Shown here: in pieces, positions 46,563-58,699 of the stretch
Layout of the letters: every line of letters starts with the position of its first letter
Numbering within the stretch: position 1 is the first letter of the stretch
Assembly: GCA_029216955.1 (NCBI GenBank)
Contig: JANAVB010044017.1
Span: 1,810,534 to 1,874,533 of the forward strand
Direction of reading: 5' to 3'
Source of the DNA: Iris pallida
Taxonomy: Eukaryota; Streptophyta; Magnoliopsida; Asparagales; Iridaceae
DNA length: 64,000 bases
Notes under the pieces: generated by a model
Databases searched by the model: none
Told to the model about the DNA's origin: nothing
The model's input: the letters and a program-made list of their open reading frames with translations, nothing else
Translations under genes and position numbers: made by a program

Positions 46563-49308
46563 TGTCACGACCCGTACCCGCTTTTTCGGATACGAGACGT
46601 GTCCAAGCCAGCCTACGCCGCAGAGTCGGCGGTAGAACGCTGTCAAGCCCGCAAGAAATAAATGCTCAAAAATCACATTTGCTGCTCATTCACATTTCTA
46701 AATTTATTACAACAGTTACAACGTTTATATTTAAAGAAAAATAGAAAGTTTTACAATTAACGGAATGATACAATTATTTTCTATTTCTAGGTTATCTTCA
46801 GCATATCCAAGTCTTCCCAATGCTAAGAGTGATCGCGGCTAAACCTGTAAAATGTTGGTTATCCAGTCAGAATTGGAACAAGTACACAAACCGACGATAA
46901 TGCGAAAACATAATAGAATTAACAAGACATGAAAATAGCATATGGAATATAAAAGCTGTAAGAAAACTGATGACATAGCACGATAGAGAAATAACAAGGA
47001 AAAACTAATAAAAGACATCTATCTAGTGGTGTGAAATATCTGTTTCGATATGTGAACGGCTAAGGGGTAAATCCGGCTCACTGCACGTGTCGTGTGCAGC
47101 TGCTATCATCCAATAATAGACATTTTGGGGATATTTATGGGTAGTTCACATGTGTACTAAGATATTTCCCCTTCCGACTACTCCGTGTGATGTGCGTGTC
47201 AACAAGCAGCAAGATATATGTATAGACATGAAATGAAAAGACTACTATGAATCGGAAAGCAATCAGAAAGTGCAATTGCCTGAGGTCCTTAGCTGGAGAA
47301 ACCAATAATACTATACCACTCAATGAGCCACAATCAGTCAACACATGTAGAAGTCTCCGGATGCTGAAATAAACAGTACCAACATTTTCAGAATAGTCAA
47401 ATTAGCTAGAATTGCCTGTCCTTAAGTTCAATTCTGGACACAGGGGCAAAACGGTAATTTTGGGCAAAAATGATGTCCGCCGTTGGACTCGCTTTGCACC
47501 GAAAAGCGTGCCAGAGTCAACGGTCTCTAAAGTCGTCAAACTACATCCAGTTTTTCGATACGAACCCAACTGTATGTCCAAAGTTGGATTCCGGCAGGCC
47601 GTGCACAAAATCGCCCGTTGAGTGGGACCGTGGGGCCCGCAAAACGACGTCGGATTCAACTGTCTCAGAATTGGACCAAACTTGGCATACAGGACCAGAA
47701 AAACGATACGGTCCTGTTGGCACAAGTTTCATCTCGATCTGATGAGCGTGCACAAAGTAATTGAGAAATTTGCAACGTGCACGATGCGGTGAATTTCGAC
47801 GGATACGCATCAAATTCGTCGCGCACACGCGACCAATTTAAATTCCGTCAAAGTCCACACGACCACGAAGCCGTTACGCAACTTTCGATGCTTTCGGTTC
47901 GCGACCACGTCGTCCGGAATGGCGGGACGCACGTCGTGTGGATGAATTTTCTAATTTTTAAAACAGGTTTTTCTTGATTTTCATCTCGATATCTTAACAT
48001 CTACTGATAAATAAAATAATCTAAAAATAGGGTTTGAACGGTGGTTAGGTTGTCTAAAAACTCCTTCAAATATATTTTTTAACATGATACTAGATCGATC
48101 AGAATCGATCGTCAAAAGTGGGTGATTGGACTGGTTTTTCTGTCCTGTTTGGGACAGATTTCGTCGAACTTGGGTTCGATTTTTCGGGCAATATAGGTCA
48201 TCAAAAATCGAAACAATTGATGGGAGTTACAGTCGTATAGGTTGTCGAAATACCTGCGAAGACGACTCGACCATCGGTCGACCGAGCGCGACGGGAAGTT
48301 ACTCCGAAGTTGGTTCCCGCGCAGTGTCGCTGCTGTGTTTCAGTTTTGCGCACGCGCGTACCCGTGCGGTCGTGGCCAGTCTCCGGTGGGCCTGTGGTGG
48401 CGCACGGCTGTGCTTGGTTGTCGAGGGTCGCCTGGATTCGAGAGGGAGGCGGCTGGGTTTAGGGTTTGGTTGCGCGAACCCCCCCCCCCCCCTCTCTCTC
48501 CCGATCATATATATACACACGTATATATCGGATGGGTCGGGCTTGTGGGAAACTTGCTAAGGAAAGACCAATGCCTATATGCATAGCTCGGTCAAATACC
48601 CAAATGGTTGAGTCAGCTTGGGGAGCCGCTGAACATGGGTCTGCTGTGATCACTTGGGGGGGTTCTCTGGGTTAGCTATTGTGGTCCCCCCTATCTCGGT
48701 TTGAGGTTATCCGTAGCTGGGCTGCTCGGCACAGCTTTGTTTGCTGTTGCTATTACTTCCTATTCATTCATTCATCTATTCTTATTTCTTTTTCTAATTC
48801 TTTTCATATATACTTATATATATATCTACATGTATATATATATAATTAACTAGATATATATACATATATATGTATTTATTCGTATATATATATGCACACA
48901 TCTATATATATGTATATATAGTTACGTATACATTCACACATACAATATATAATATTCATTTATATATACATTCACATATATATTTATTTATATAATAAAT
49001 CTATCTTATACACACGTATACGTATATATATATTTATACGTAAATACACCTACATTCAATACATATATCTATATCAAACACATACACATATATTATTCTT
49101 TTGATAAAGAATAAATTAATAATAACTAAAAATAATAAATAGTTTATATTTAATAATCACCATAGTAATATTAATATTTTATAACCTCAATAAAATAATA
49201 ATGTAATTCAATAAGCCAATCATTAATTATTTATAAAAATCAAAATTATTATTTAAATACAATAAATAATAATAAAATATTTTGAAATTTTCGGGAAGGG
49301 AGGCTACA
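46563..49308 (-). mobile_element. Solo LTR (2746 bp) of a Ty3/gypsy-type element inserted in the LINE
   Basis: The plus strand starts TGTCACGACCCGTACCCGC at 46563 and ends GGGAGGCTACA at 49308. The target duplication AATGT lies at 46558-46562 and 49309-49313. On the minus strand it starts TGTAGCCTCCC. The middle (47750-48480) is markedly CpG-rich compared with the AT-rich flanks, with a C run at 48479-48492 and a long zone of TATATA/CACACA words at 48800-49090. Open frames on both strands at 48126-48675 follow from base composition only. Confidence 0.93.
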
Positions 49309-49313
49309 AATGT

Positions 49314-49810
49314 GGCCATCAAGCTGGACATGGAGAAAGCGTACGATCGCCTGGACTGGCAATTTCTGATTTGGGTGCTAAAGCCCTTCGGTTTCTCCGA
49401 ATCATGGATTGACATCATCTTCAGATCCATCAACAATTCCTGGTTCTCAACCATCATCAATGGTCAAGCGACGGGCTTCTTCAGATCGAGTTGAGGGGTC
49501 AGGCAGGGGGACCCTCTATTTGCCACCATCTTCGTTATTGTGGTCGTGGCCCTCACCAGAAATTTGAACAGCATCGCCAATACCCCCAGATTCCATCACT
49601 TCCACACCACCACTGGTTGCCCCTTAATAACGCATCTGGCATATACGGACGACATCCTCATCTTCTCGGCAGGGAACATCGGGTCGGTCGAGACAGTGCA
49701 TAATGTGATAGAGAAATACACCAGATGCTCCGGCCAACGCGTCAACCCCAACAAAAGCGTCATCTATACCCATCATAAAGCAGATAGAAACCACTCTACA
49801 ACTCTCACCG
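49314..49810 (+). pseudogene. LINE reverse transcriptase, part 3 of 3
   Basis: It continues part 2 with VAIKLDMEKAYDRLDW, the catalytic KxDxxKAYDR block. Next come SWFSTIINGQATGFF, GVRQGDPL (after an in-frame TGA at 49492-49494) and AYTDDILIF at about 49639-49662, where the polymerase box YADD is YTDD. After that it reads INPNKS-like (VNPNKSVIY). The fragment ends at 49810 where an LTR terminus begins, so the C-terminal part lies beyond or is lost. With parts 1 and 2 it spans the RT domain from GPDG to past YADD. Confidence 0.95.
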
Positions 49811-50628
49811 TGTCAGGAACCCGTACCCACTGTGAGGGTACGAGAGCGTAACAACGCCTAGCCTCCGCAGTGTCGGCAGTAGAACGTTGTCCTAGGTTAC
49901 AACATCTAACAAAATAAACTAAGCAGTTTATACTCCCCGAGTGGGGGTGACATAGCAGTAAATGAACTCAATCACAACTAAGGACGAAGAAAGCACGATA
50001 TGATATAGAACTCAAGGAAATACAGAAGATAGAATAGTCTAAGATAAAATCCCAGCAAATATCCGGAGTACATATCTCAGCTACTGAATATGAAAGAATA
50101 TAAACAACTCAACATCTCTGAACAGAAGTAAAGTCTAGCTAAACAGTCTCAAGACAACATAAAAAAAATAAGATAAGGCCTAACTAAACTAGTCTAGGCA
50201 TTAGGGTAAAGCCGTCAGCTAGAGCTGTCCCGAAGAAGGTATCCTCACAGGCCTCCTCCTCATCCTCTGTAATATTTTCAACAGGTCCAGTCAGGACAGG
50301 AGCGAGCACAGTACATCTCAACAGTTCATAACAGGTTAGAAAATATAATCATGCAGTAAAGTAAGATATAGATACTGAAGAAATGCAGTATATAAACAGA
50401 GAAAGAGAGAACTGTAATGGAAATATCTACTATAAGTAAAGAGCTACCAGTGACTAGTGATTTAGAGCACAAAGTCGAAATTTGAACGGCTTAATTTGTA
50501 CATGGCTATACTAAAGAGGCGTACATGGCTATTCTACTTTGGAATTGTTCACATGGCTATTTATACTCCCCCGTACCCCCAATTAATACACAAGGATCCA
50601 ACCAGGTTATGTTATGATTCTATGTAAC

Positions 50629-50682
50629 AGCCCCCGAAGGGTGGTAAGCCCCCAAAGGGTGATAAGCCCCCAAAGGGTGATA
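50629..50682. repeat. Three tandem 18-bp units
   Basis: AGCCCCCGAAGGGTGGTA is followed by two copies of AGCCCCCAAAGGGTGATA. It lies within the minus-oriented LTR. Confidence 0.93.
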
Positions 50683-51426
50683 CATAGTAGTCCCATAAAT
50701 GGGATAAAGATTCAAAGAAGACTCTGTGATCATATGGGTATATGTCACAAGTGATCAAAGAACCAAAGAAGCATAGTGATACGCCATATAAGTGAAACAC
50801 ACAGAACATAGAGTACCCCGATGCTCCCTGAAGGGATAACATCTCAGGGAGGGATCCATATTGTACTAATCCGTGTGACCAACGTGACAGTATCAAGTAA
50901 AGTAATTTAATGCAGGAAAATAATTCTAAGCAGGATATGAAATGATCAGAGAATGTACTCGCCTGTATCTGAGTGTCCGGATGAAATGTACTGCCCGAGG
51001 AGAGGTGTCTGGCTCCTAATCAGAACAGCACAGGTCACAACAAGTCTGGAATGATATAATGAATTCCTACTATGTATTCTACATGATTCTAGGTCAATCT
51101 AGGCCCAAGTCAACTCTTGGTCAACTCTGGTCAACCCTAGAAGTCAAACTAGGTCAAACTAGTCTATACTAGTCTAACTAGTCTATTCTAAGTCTAACAA
51201 GACTACACAATTCTAATCTAGACTCTACACTGACACACAGACACTCACATAGGCCATAGGCTAAGAGACTAGGCCATAGGCTAATAGGCAATACCATGTC
51301 TAAGCCAACTATAAACCATATGACATTATCTATACCTAAAATAATACACATATTGATGTGTCTATAATATAATATAGAAATATACATAATCTATAGACTA
51401 CTATAAGTATACCATACAACCATACT

Positions 51427-51429
<3 letters not shown>

Positions 51430-51507
<78 letters not shown>
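51430..51507. repeat. (AT)n with a short (AC)n end
   Basis: About 67 bp of AT units, then ACACACAC. Confidence 0.95.
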
Positions 51508-53479
51508 TTGATATATTAGGTAGGATACTTATGTATATACAATATGGTAACACACACATAATATAGGATGCACATATGGAGAAAAAGAAGGGGATGTGGT
51601 GTATATGTGTGTGTGGGGGAAGGTCACATGAATGTGTGTGAGCTACAAGTGTATGTGTGTGTGTGTGTACTAAGCTAGAGTGTCAAGAAAATGAAGGTGT
51701 GTGTGTGTGTGTGAATGTGTGATGAAGTGAGGCATGTGTGTGTGTGACTTGAGAGAGTGTGAGGGTGAGAGGGTATACCTAGGTGTGTGTGTGTGTGTGA
51801 ATGGGGTGAGAGTGAGAGTGTCAAGAGGGTGTCATATATATATACTAGTGTATGTGTCTCATGAAACATAAGTGTGTGGGTGGAACAGTGAATGGGAAAA
51901 CAGTGGCAAGGGTGTGTGCATAATATGTGAACAAAACAGTGAAGAAAACCCAAAACTCAGTTAAAAGAGTTAACCAAAATCAGCTTTACAGACCAAAACA
52001 GTCCCCTAATACATAACATTCAGATTTCAGCCATAGGCATTCCTGATTTCACATGAAGAACCTAGAAATCAGTTTTAAACAAACTCAGATGAAAACATAT
52101 CCCAACATCAGTTCAATATTGAATCCAAAATCAGTTGACAGTCCCCCCTCCCAAATCCAGTTTCAGCCTAACATTTTGCCTTCACAGAATTTTAACCAAA
52201 CCACATCAATTTGACCCCAAATTCCACATACTATTAGTAAACCTATAGGTGCATTCATTAGAGTTTAAAAACATGTAATTAATAGTGAAAAAAATAGATC
52301 AAATTTGATGTCAAAGTTTATAGAGAAAAACTGAAAAATAATAGGAAAAATAGGACTGAATGAGAAGGTTTCGGTAATTTGGGAAAAAGGGAAATCAGTG
52401 TATACAAAGCAGTGGGGTGTACATGTGTTAGGCTTGAGAGTGACAGTCCAATAGGAAAGAACAGGGAAATCAGTGTATTCATTCAAATCAGTTAGAAGAA
52501 AGGGAAGGGAAACCAATTTTAAGTTATCAGTTTACAGTGAAAAAAAAGAAAGGGAAATCAATTTAATAACTCTCAGGTTTTAGGAATCAAAATCAGTTCA
52601 TTGCATACACAGGTTCAACAAAACCCAGTTAAGTTCAACAATTGACAGTTTGGATGGAAAACGAAATCAGTTAATAACAAAACCAACTATTTTAGTTTAT
52701 AGAAGAATTGAAAGTACTCAGGTAACCACAACAGTAACATAGGTGTGTAGGAATATATGTGTGTGTATGTAGACATACAAAACAGTGTGTTCCAGTGCAT
52801 GTGTCACAGGAATTGACCCATGTGTTAAAGTGTGTAACAGGATAGGTGAGGGTGTATGTGTCACAGAAAGGGTATTCAGTGAAGGAATAACATAAAATAG
52901 TGTGTGGGAATTAACAGAAAAGCAGTATGGCAGGACATGACCTCAGGTTTATACACTTGACAGATCAACAATGCAGCCCAATCAATTCGATAGTATCATA
53001 TTACAGTACTTAATAGTTAGCAATTAAAGAAATAGGAAAGGGACCCAATCTCAATTAAATTAAGAAGGGAAAAGAAAACAGAGAAGGATCATGCAGGTAT
53101 TTGGTAAAACCAATCTCAGGAATTAAAGAAATCAGTGGCATGTCTCAAAAGGGAAATCAGTGAATGTGGCAATATGAGTACAAAATCTGTGGAGTGTTTA
53201 GAGATTATATTCCCAGTCTACAGTTCATTAAAGAGGGTTTAAATCTCAGGTTATTAGGGAAGAACCCTTCTCAGACAAAACCAATGTATCACTATATCAT
53301 TCGAAAACCAACACCAAATCCAAAATCCCATTCCATACTCAAAAGTCTACTGTATTGAAATATTAAGCTAAACATAAACAACCAAATATGTGGGAGTAAT
53401 TAGCAGTGAGAAAAATATCAATAAACTGGAATTAAAATATGAATTTATAATGTGTAAATGAGAAAAACATCAATCCCAT

Positions 53480-53840
53480 TCTCTCCTTTTTCCCTCTCTA
53501 TATAAATGTAATAAATATAAATAATGTGTAAATGTGAATTTATAATGTGATAAGTATATTGCTATGGGTATATACATATATGTGTATATAGATATATATA
53601 TAATATATAGGTGGCATATTATATATAGGCCTAGTATTGTATGCTAGTATATTCATGTATGTTCACACTAGCTCATTAATATGTGCCTATGAATGCCTAA
53701 TGTATATATAATATAAATTATGTGATTGATGGCTTGTACAGCCATGTGATTGGTGTGTGATTGCTAAACTAGGCTTGGTTAGGCCTAGTGAGACTTATCA
53801 GACTTATTTGGGTTAAGTTTGACCTAGTTGAGAGGCTGGC
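53480..53840 (+). mobile_element. 5' LTR remnant of element B, plus orientation
   Basis: It matches 62210-62560 nearly base for base (CTCTCCTTTTTCCCTCTCTATA, then TGGCATRTTATATATAGGCC and on to GGGTTAAGTTTGACCTAGTTGA). The match ends at about 53842, where the 3' copy continues into CCTAGTTTGACTAG. Only about 360 bp of this LTR survive, with deletion on both sides. Confidence 0.82.
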
Positions 53841-54610
53841 CATCGCTCCGGTCTGGGGAAATACTATCGAGAGGCTGGCCACCTCTCGTCCTGTTCATCA
53901 GGGCCTCGAGATCGTAGTTTCTGTTGTGCCAACTCAGGTTGGCGTTTCTGCTACATAGAAGGTGCACCTTTGTCTGTACAGAGACATTTTCCCGTTATTT
54001 TCGATTTCTCTCAACAGCAGTGGTTCATGCAGCATCAACAGCAGACCAGGGGAAACCAGCAGGGGCGAGCTATCGTCAGGACAGTCGATGATGCACAGAC
54101 CATTGAAGATCTTGCTGCAAGTTCTGTTCTTCTCGATTCCATTCCCGCAATTGTCTCTTATAACTATCTTGAAATTCGATTCCCTCTGTTCCTTGTTGAT
54201 TGATCAATTTTGTCCTGTTGTTCATGTGTTATGTTTGATTTTTCTTGAGATAAATCATATGGGCTAGGTCACCACAGTTATGGGATCTAGAATCTTTGAT
54301 AGTCATGTTAGTTGGCATAGTGAGGACATATAGTCAGATTTTGGACGTATTTCTCTGGTGTGGGAATTTAAGGTTTTTGCCATCGCATTCGACAATGCAA
54401 AAATTTTAAATACCATGATTCTAGAGGTATGTACCTTAGTCAAGGACTCTGTGATTATCGTAGCCTTGCTCACTAGCATGACAAAAAGTCTGGACAACAT
54501 GATTTTGGACATACGCATATGATTATCTGACGGTATGTTTGAGACTCTGATTGTGGGGTATTTGACCTAGAAGGACTACTACATTTTAATTTCGAGGACA
54601 AAATTTTTCT
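53841..54610 (+). pseudogene. Element B interior: remnant of gag/protease border and non-coding body
   Basis: At about 54020-54190 two frames read QQWFMQHQQQTRGNQQGRAIVRTVDDAQTI, broken near its end, then LLDSIPAIV. This resembles the Gln-rich end of chromovirus Gag, then the linker and the G-x-LLV-x-x-PA-x-V strand of the protease start. No zinc knuckle, Asp-Ser-Gly, RT or integrase is present. From 54290 to 54540 the sequence matches the reverse of the element A interior, and at 54585-54610 comes the GAGGACAAAATTTTTCTAAGG end. The element is internally deleted. Confidence 0.55.
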
Positions 54611-54624
54611 AAGGTGGGTAGACT
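54611..54624 (+). other. Polypurine tract of element B
   Basis: AAGGTGGGTAGACT stands directly before the LTR start TGTAACACCC at 54625, the same as in element A apart from one base. Confidence 0.75.
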
Positions 54625-57600
54625 TGTAACACCCAGTTTCTAAAATGAGGATAATTTTAAAATTTTGTGTTTAATTTATTTAATTATGATATTTAATTAA
54701 TAGTATGATTTTTGGTAATTTTAAATCATTTTAAAACTATTAAATATCATGACTTTTGATTTTGATGTGCAGCTAGTGAAACCGTAGAGACTGTCTGCCC
54801 TAGAATCTAGCCATGTGATTAGGGTGTTTCAATTATCATTTTTAGTCTAGGGGTAATTTGGTCATTTTGACTTTTTAGAATTTTTGATTTATTGTTGGAT
54901 TGACGGTTGTTGATTTTAACTTTTGCTAGTTATGACATAGGAGACTAACCTAGATGTTGACTCTAGTTAAGGTGACATGATTAGCATGGTGAGACCCTAA
55001 TCTAACTTAAGTTGACTTGGTTTTGACTTGAGTGATTTAGCTCTTGAGAAATTAGGAAGGATTTTAATGTTGGACTTAAGGCTAAGGTAGAGAGCCCATT
55101 TCTCATGTGACTTGGCCCATGGCCCATGACTTGTAAACCTAACCCTAATTTTCACTCATTAGGACCAGCCATAGGGCTTCCCCTTCCTATAAATAATCTC
55201 CTCCTTGAATGTTCTTGCCTCTTTTATATTATTCTCCATTTGGCAAAAACCAAGGTTTGTTCCCTTCTTCAAAATTTCTATTTAATTCATTTTAATTCCT
55301 TTTTAATCCTAGTCTTTTGCATTAGGTTCTAATTTTTGTATATTTAATATTTCTGGAGGTTAATCTCAGTTTTGGGCTCATTTGGAGCATTTGGCCATCA
55401 AGAGGAACACCCCCCATTTGGAGCTTTTTTATACTTTTTGCACCTATAGGTAAAACTCCCCAAATTGATTTAAATTTTTGTTTTCTTTGCATTTAGGGCT
55501 AGATCTAGGAGTCCCCTAGCTGTCCCTGAAATTTGGGTGAATTTCGTGTCCGTTTGGTGTCCGTATCAGACACGTGTCTTAGTGTATACTTAGGTGTTTG
55601 ATGAAATGCCTCTTTGAAATTTTTGTTCTTGGTTTTCAAAACAAATTATACATTTGGAAAGCTTATTATGTGTAGATTACATTGGTCTGTGTCTGAGCAC
55701 GTATTGGATTGGTTTTCGTATCCAAATTTGGACACGTACGCGTGTACGAGGTCCCGGTGCGCTGCCCTACTGCTCGGGTGCCATAGCGGACACGACACGG
55801 CGACTCAGGTCACAAAATTTTGTGGACACGTGCGCCTAGTGTCTGACACGACACTCACCAAATTTGGCCGGGTTTCGTTGAGTGGTCAGAGAGAAATCTC
55901 ACTCGTACTGAAATTCCCTGACACGCACACACACAATTTCGAGCGACTGATACGCTCTAATAACACTGACATAACACAACCCTGACTCGGTGCAGGTACT
56001 TGGACACAAAGACCTATACCTAGACTAAGTGGGGACACGACCACGTGTCCTCTTGTGGACTGTGTCGTGTCCACGAGGCGACTGTATCGCAGCACGATGT
56101 AGTCTGTGCACAGATTTGTGTCTGTGATGTGTGGTTGACTTGGACACGTTCGTGTCCATCTTGTTGGACACAAATACCCTCCCCATGACACGTATCATGT
56201 GTACACCTGACTGCACACCTTAGTTACTGAATTAATTGGGTTTTGAGTTGAATTTGGTAATTTAGTTTGATTCCATAAACTTCTATGATACTCTGTTTAC
56301 TGTGTGAATATTCGAGTTCTAATTCGTTTTAATTATATTTCCTTAATGTAAATTATATGTATATATGTATGTTGATGTTTATTTCATGTTTGGGTGATTG
56401 GAGAAAGGCTTGTGTTTTGATTTGGGATTTCGAAATTCAAGAATAAGGCTGTGAACTGATGAGTTCACTGATATATTCCCTTTGACTGATATTTGAATAA
56501 CTGAGATTGTAACTTGATTTTGGGTTTCTTGATTTGAGTTTCATATATTTAAATCACTGAACAGTACACTTTTTCTGAGAACCCATTTAACATACAGGAC
56601 CCCATTCCTTCTCTGAGTGACAGGCCATGAATCCCCTTGTTGTTACAGTTAAATGAGATGTATTGGGTTTTTAGATTTAAATCAATTTGATTGTTTAAAA
56701 TATCAAATTACATGTAAATAACATACTGCATGATGTGTTAATGCCTGGGATTACATTGGTTTCGATCTTTGGTACAGTTTCATTGAATGGAGTTCATCCT
56801 AAGATGTTCTCAGTTTTATATAGATATACCTGAGATTTCAAATAAATTACACTGAATGGAGTTTTGAATATGTAAAACTAAGATTGAGATGCTAGCTTTA
56901 ATGTTTATACATGCCTACATATCAGGGATGCATGCCTACATGTTTGGTATGTTTCCCTATTTGATGCAAGTTTATTCCCTTAAATTGATTTCGAAAATGG
57001 ATTTTGGGTTGCATTTGGATTGGGTTAACTTGAAATCAATGTTAACTTGAGTAGGTAAATCTGAATTCTGGAACCTTGGAATAGCTTAGTTGATTGTTTG
57101 AATCTGAGAACTTAACCACGTACACGCAGCCCCCTCATATATTGACATGAACCTGAGAGTTCACTGTTGCACACTGTACACAGAGAGCACAAACCCTAAA
57201 CCTAGGAAATGATTTCCTGGAACACTGGAATGGAATTTCTGGAACACATACACTGATTTCTCCCATATCTCACTGTCACTCTGTTATAACCTGAGTTTTG
57301 ACTGTTAGTTGATAACTGAAAGGTTTCCTCATTTTTTCCTTTATATGAACTGAATGCATATTTGCAAATTGAGAATGATTTCCAGTGCCTTCATGTGCAA
57401 CTGAAACTTACTTGAAAACTGCATTCCCTTGCTTTCACTTATGACTTGAGGCTGCTTATTGATGCATGTTAGCTCGGTTGTATTTTTGGTATTTTTGAAT
57501 TTGGACTGACCTGAGATTAGGCTCTAGTTCCTTTTCCTTTCCTTATATATGAACTGAATGAATGCTTGTTAGTTTGAGTATTTATATATATAATGTTAGT

Positions 57601-57887
57601 TAACTGAATGTGGGGTGCATGGTTGATACATTGAACTGATATTGAGTTCACTGATGGGTGAATGCCTGAACACATAGAGACACTGATACACAGGACTTGG
57701 GATTCATTCGAAATCTGAGAACTTAAATACCATACCTACATTTCACTGTTTTGTAAACCTGAAATGAATGGCCAATTCCTATTGAACTGTTTTGATACAA
57801 ACCTGGGCAGTTTCCCCATTGCACTATTAAAATTAAAAAGCCAGAGGACCCTATTTAACACACTGTTTTGACTAAACCTGAGATTGG
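54625..57887 (+). mobile_element. 3' LTR of element B, left portion
   Basis: It starts TGTAACACCCAGTTTC at 54625. The first 230 bp align with the reverse of 7800-8034 (for example GGTAATTTTAAATCATTTTAAA and the GAGACTGTCTG...CTAG...CCATGTGATTA order). The segment 55540-56220 is full of GACAC/GTGTC words and contains GGACACGTTCGTGTCC at about 56141. It is interrupted at 57887 by the solo LTR and resumes at 61971. Without that insertion the LTR would be at least 5.3 kb. Confidence 0.82.
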
Positions 57888-58580
57888 TGTAAAACCCCTA
57901 AATTTCTACTAATTTTTTTTATTATTATTAAATTTAGTACCGATTTAAATTTTTGTATTGTACGTCGCGTAGTCGTATTATACGTCGCGCACGAATTTTA
58001 TTTTTCGAATTTGCTCGGCGAGTGCGATTATGTGCGAGCGTACATATTTTTGAAAAATACTTTTCTTCTATTTTTATGGTTTCAAAATATTATACATAAT
58101 AATTATTTAGCTATCGTACCAAATTTTTCAAGTTCATTATTTTATTTATTTTATTTACACAAAGGCTTTCGTTTATACAGTTATTAATTATAAATAATAT
58201 TTTTAGTGCTTACATGTATTGCATAAATATTTTATTAGTGTAATTTTCAAAATTATTAATATTAATATTTTATTATTCAAAAAGATTTATTATTTTCGAA
58301 ATTATTATTATTAGTATTTTGGAAAATATATTTCGAAATTATTGTTGCGATTTAAAATCTTAATTTGAACCTATGGATTTATTTATATGGTTAAATATTT
58401 AAAATTTAAATTTTTCCATTGATTTTAAACCAATAATTTAATTTGATTCAAATTTGATTTGCATTTGGAATTGGATTGATATTTAGATTTGGATTTAAAT
58501 TATCTTAAATTAAATAGATGATTTATCTACTTGGGTTTTAAATATTCCTAGTCCATATCTAAATGAGAATTCCCACATCC

Positions 58581-58590
58581 TATAAATAGG
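58581..58590 (+). promoter_or_regulatory. TATA box of the solo LTR
   Basis: TATAAATAGG lies in the U3-like part. About 30 bp downstream begins a C-rich leader (CCTCCACATTATTCACCCAC), the usual start of the R region in plant LTRs. Confidence 0.65.
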
Positions 58591-58699
58591 CAGGTACTCC
58601 TCCACATTATTCACCCACAAATTCTCCATAACCCAAAAATTCGTGCATCGTGTCCGTGTTTCCTCCCAGTCCACTATCTTATTCCATCTATTACATCTA

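Larger units (their letters stand above)
49811..53475 (-). mobile_element. LTR of the element A/B family, minus orientation, 5' part missing
   Basis: It starts TGTCAGGAACCCG at 49811, the reverse of an LTR 3' end. It shares ordered blocks with the LTR of element A (CAACAGGTCCAGTCAGGA at 4597 and 50279; GTGTCTGGCTCCTAAT at 5507 and 51005). It shares even more with the inverted right-hand LTR (the 63230-63345 block is found reversed at 50480-50600). Local repeats include three 18-bp units at 50629-50682 and CA/TG-rich stretches at 51590-51830. No GGGTGYTACA start is found, so about 1.5 kb or more of its 5' end is missing where it meets the plus-oriented piece at 53480. Confidence 0.78.

Noticed and set aside
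48126..48675. Overlapping open frames on both strands
   Set aside because: They follow from the CpG-rich composition of the solo LTR and share no family motif.
51675..51953. His/Thr-rich 92-codon frame as a gene
   Set aside because: It translates TG/CA simple repeats of the LTR.
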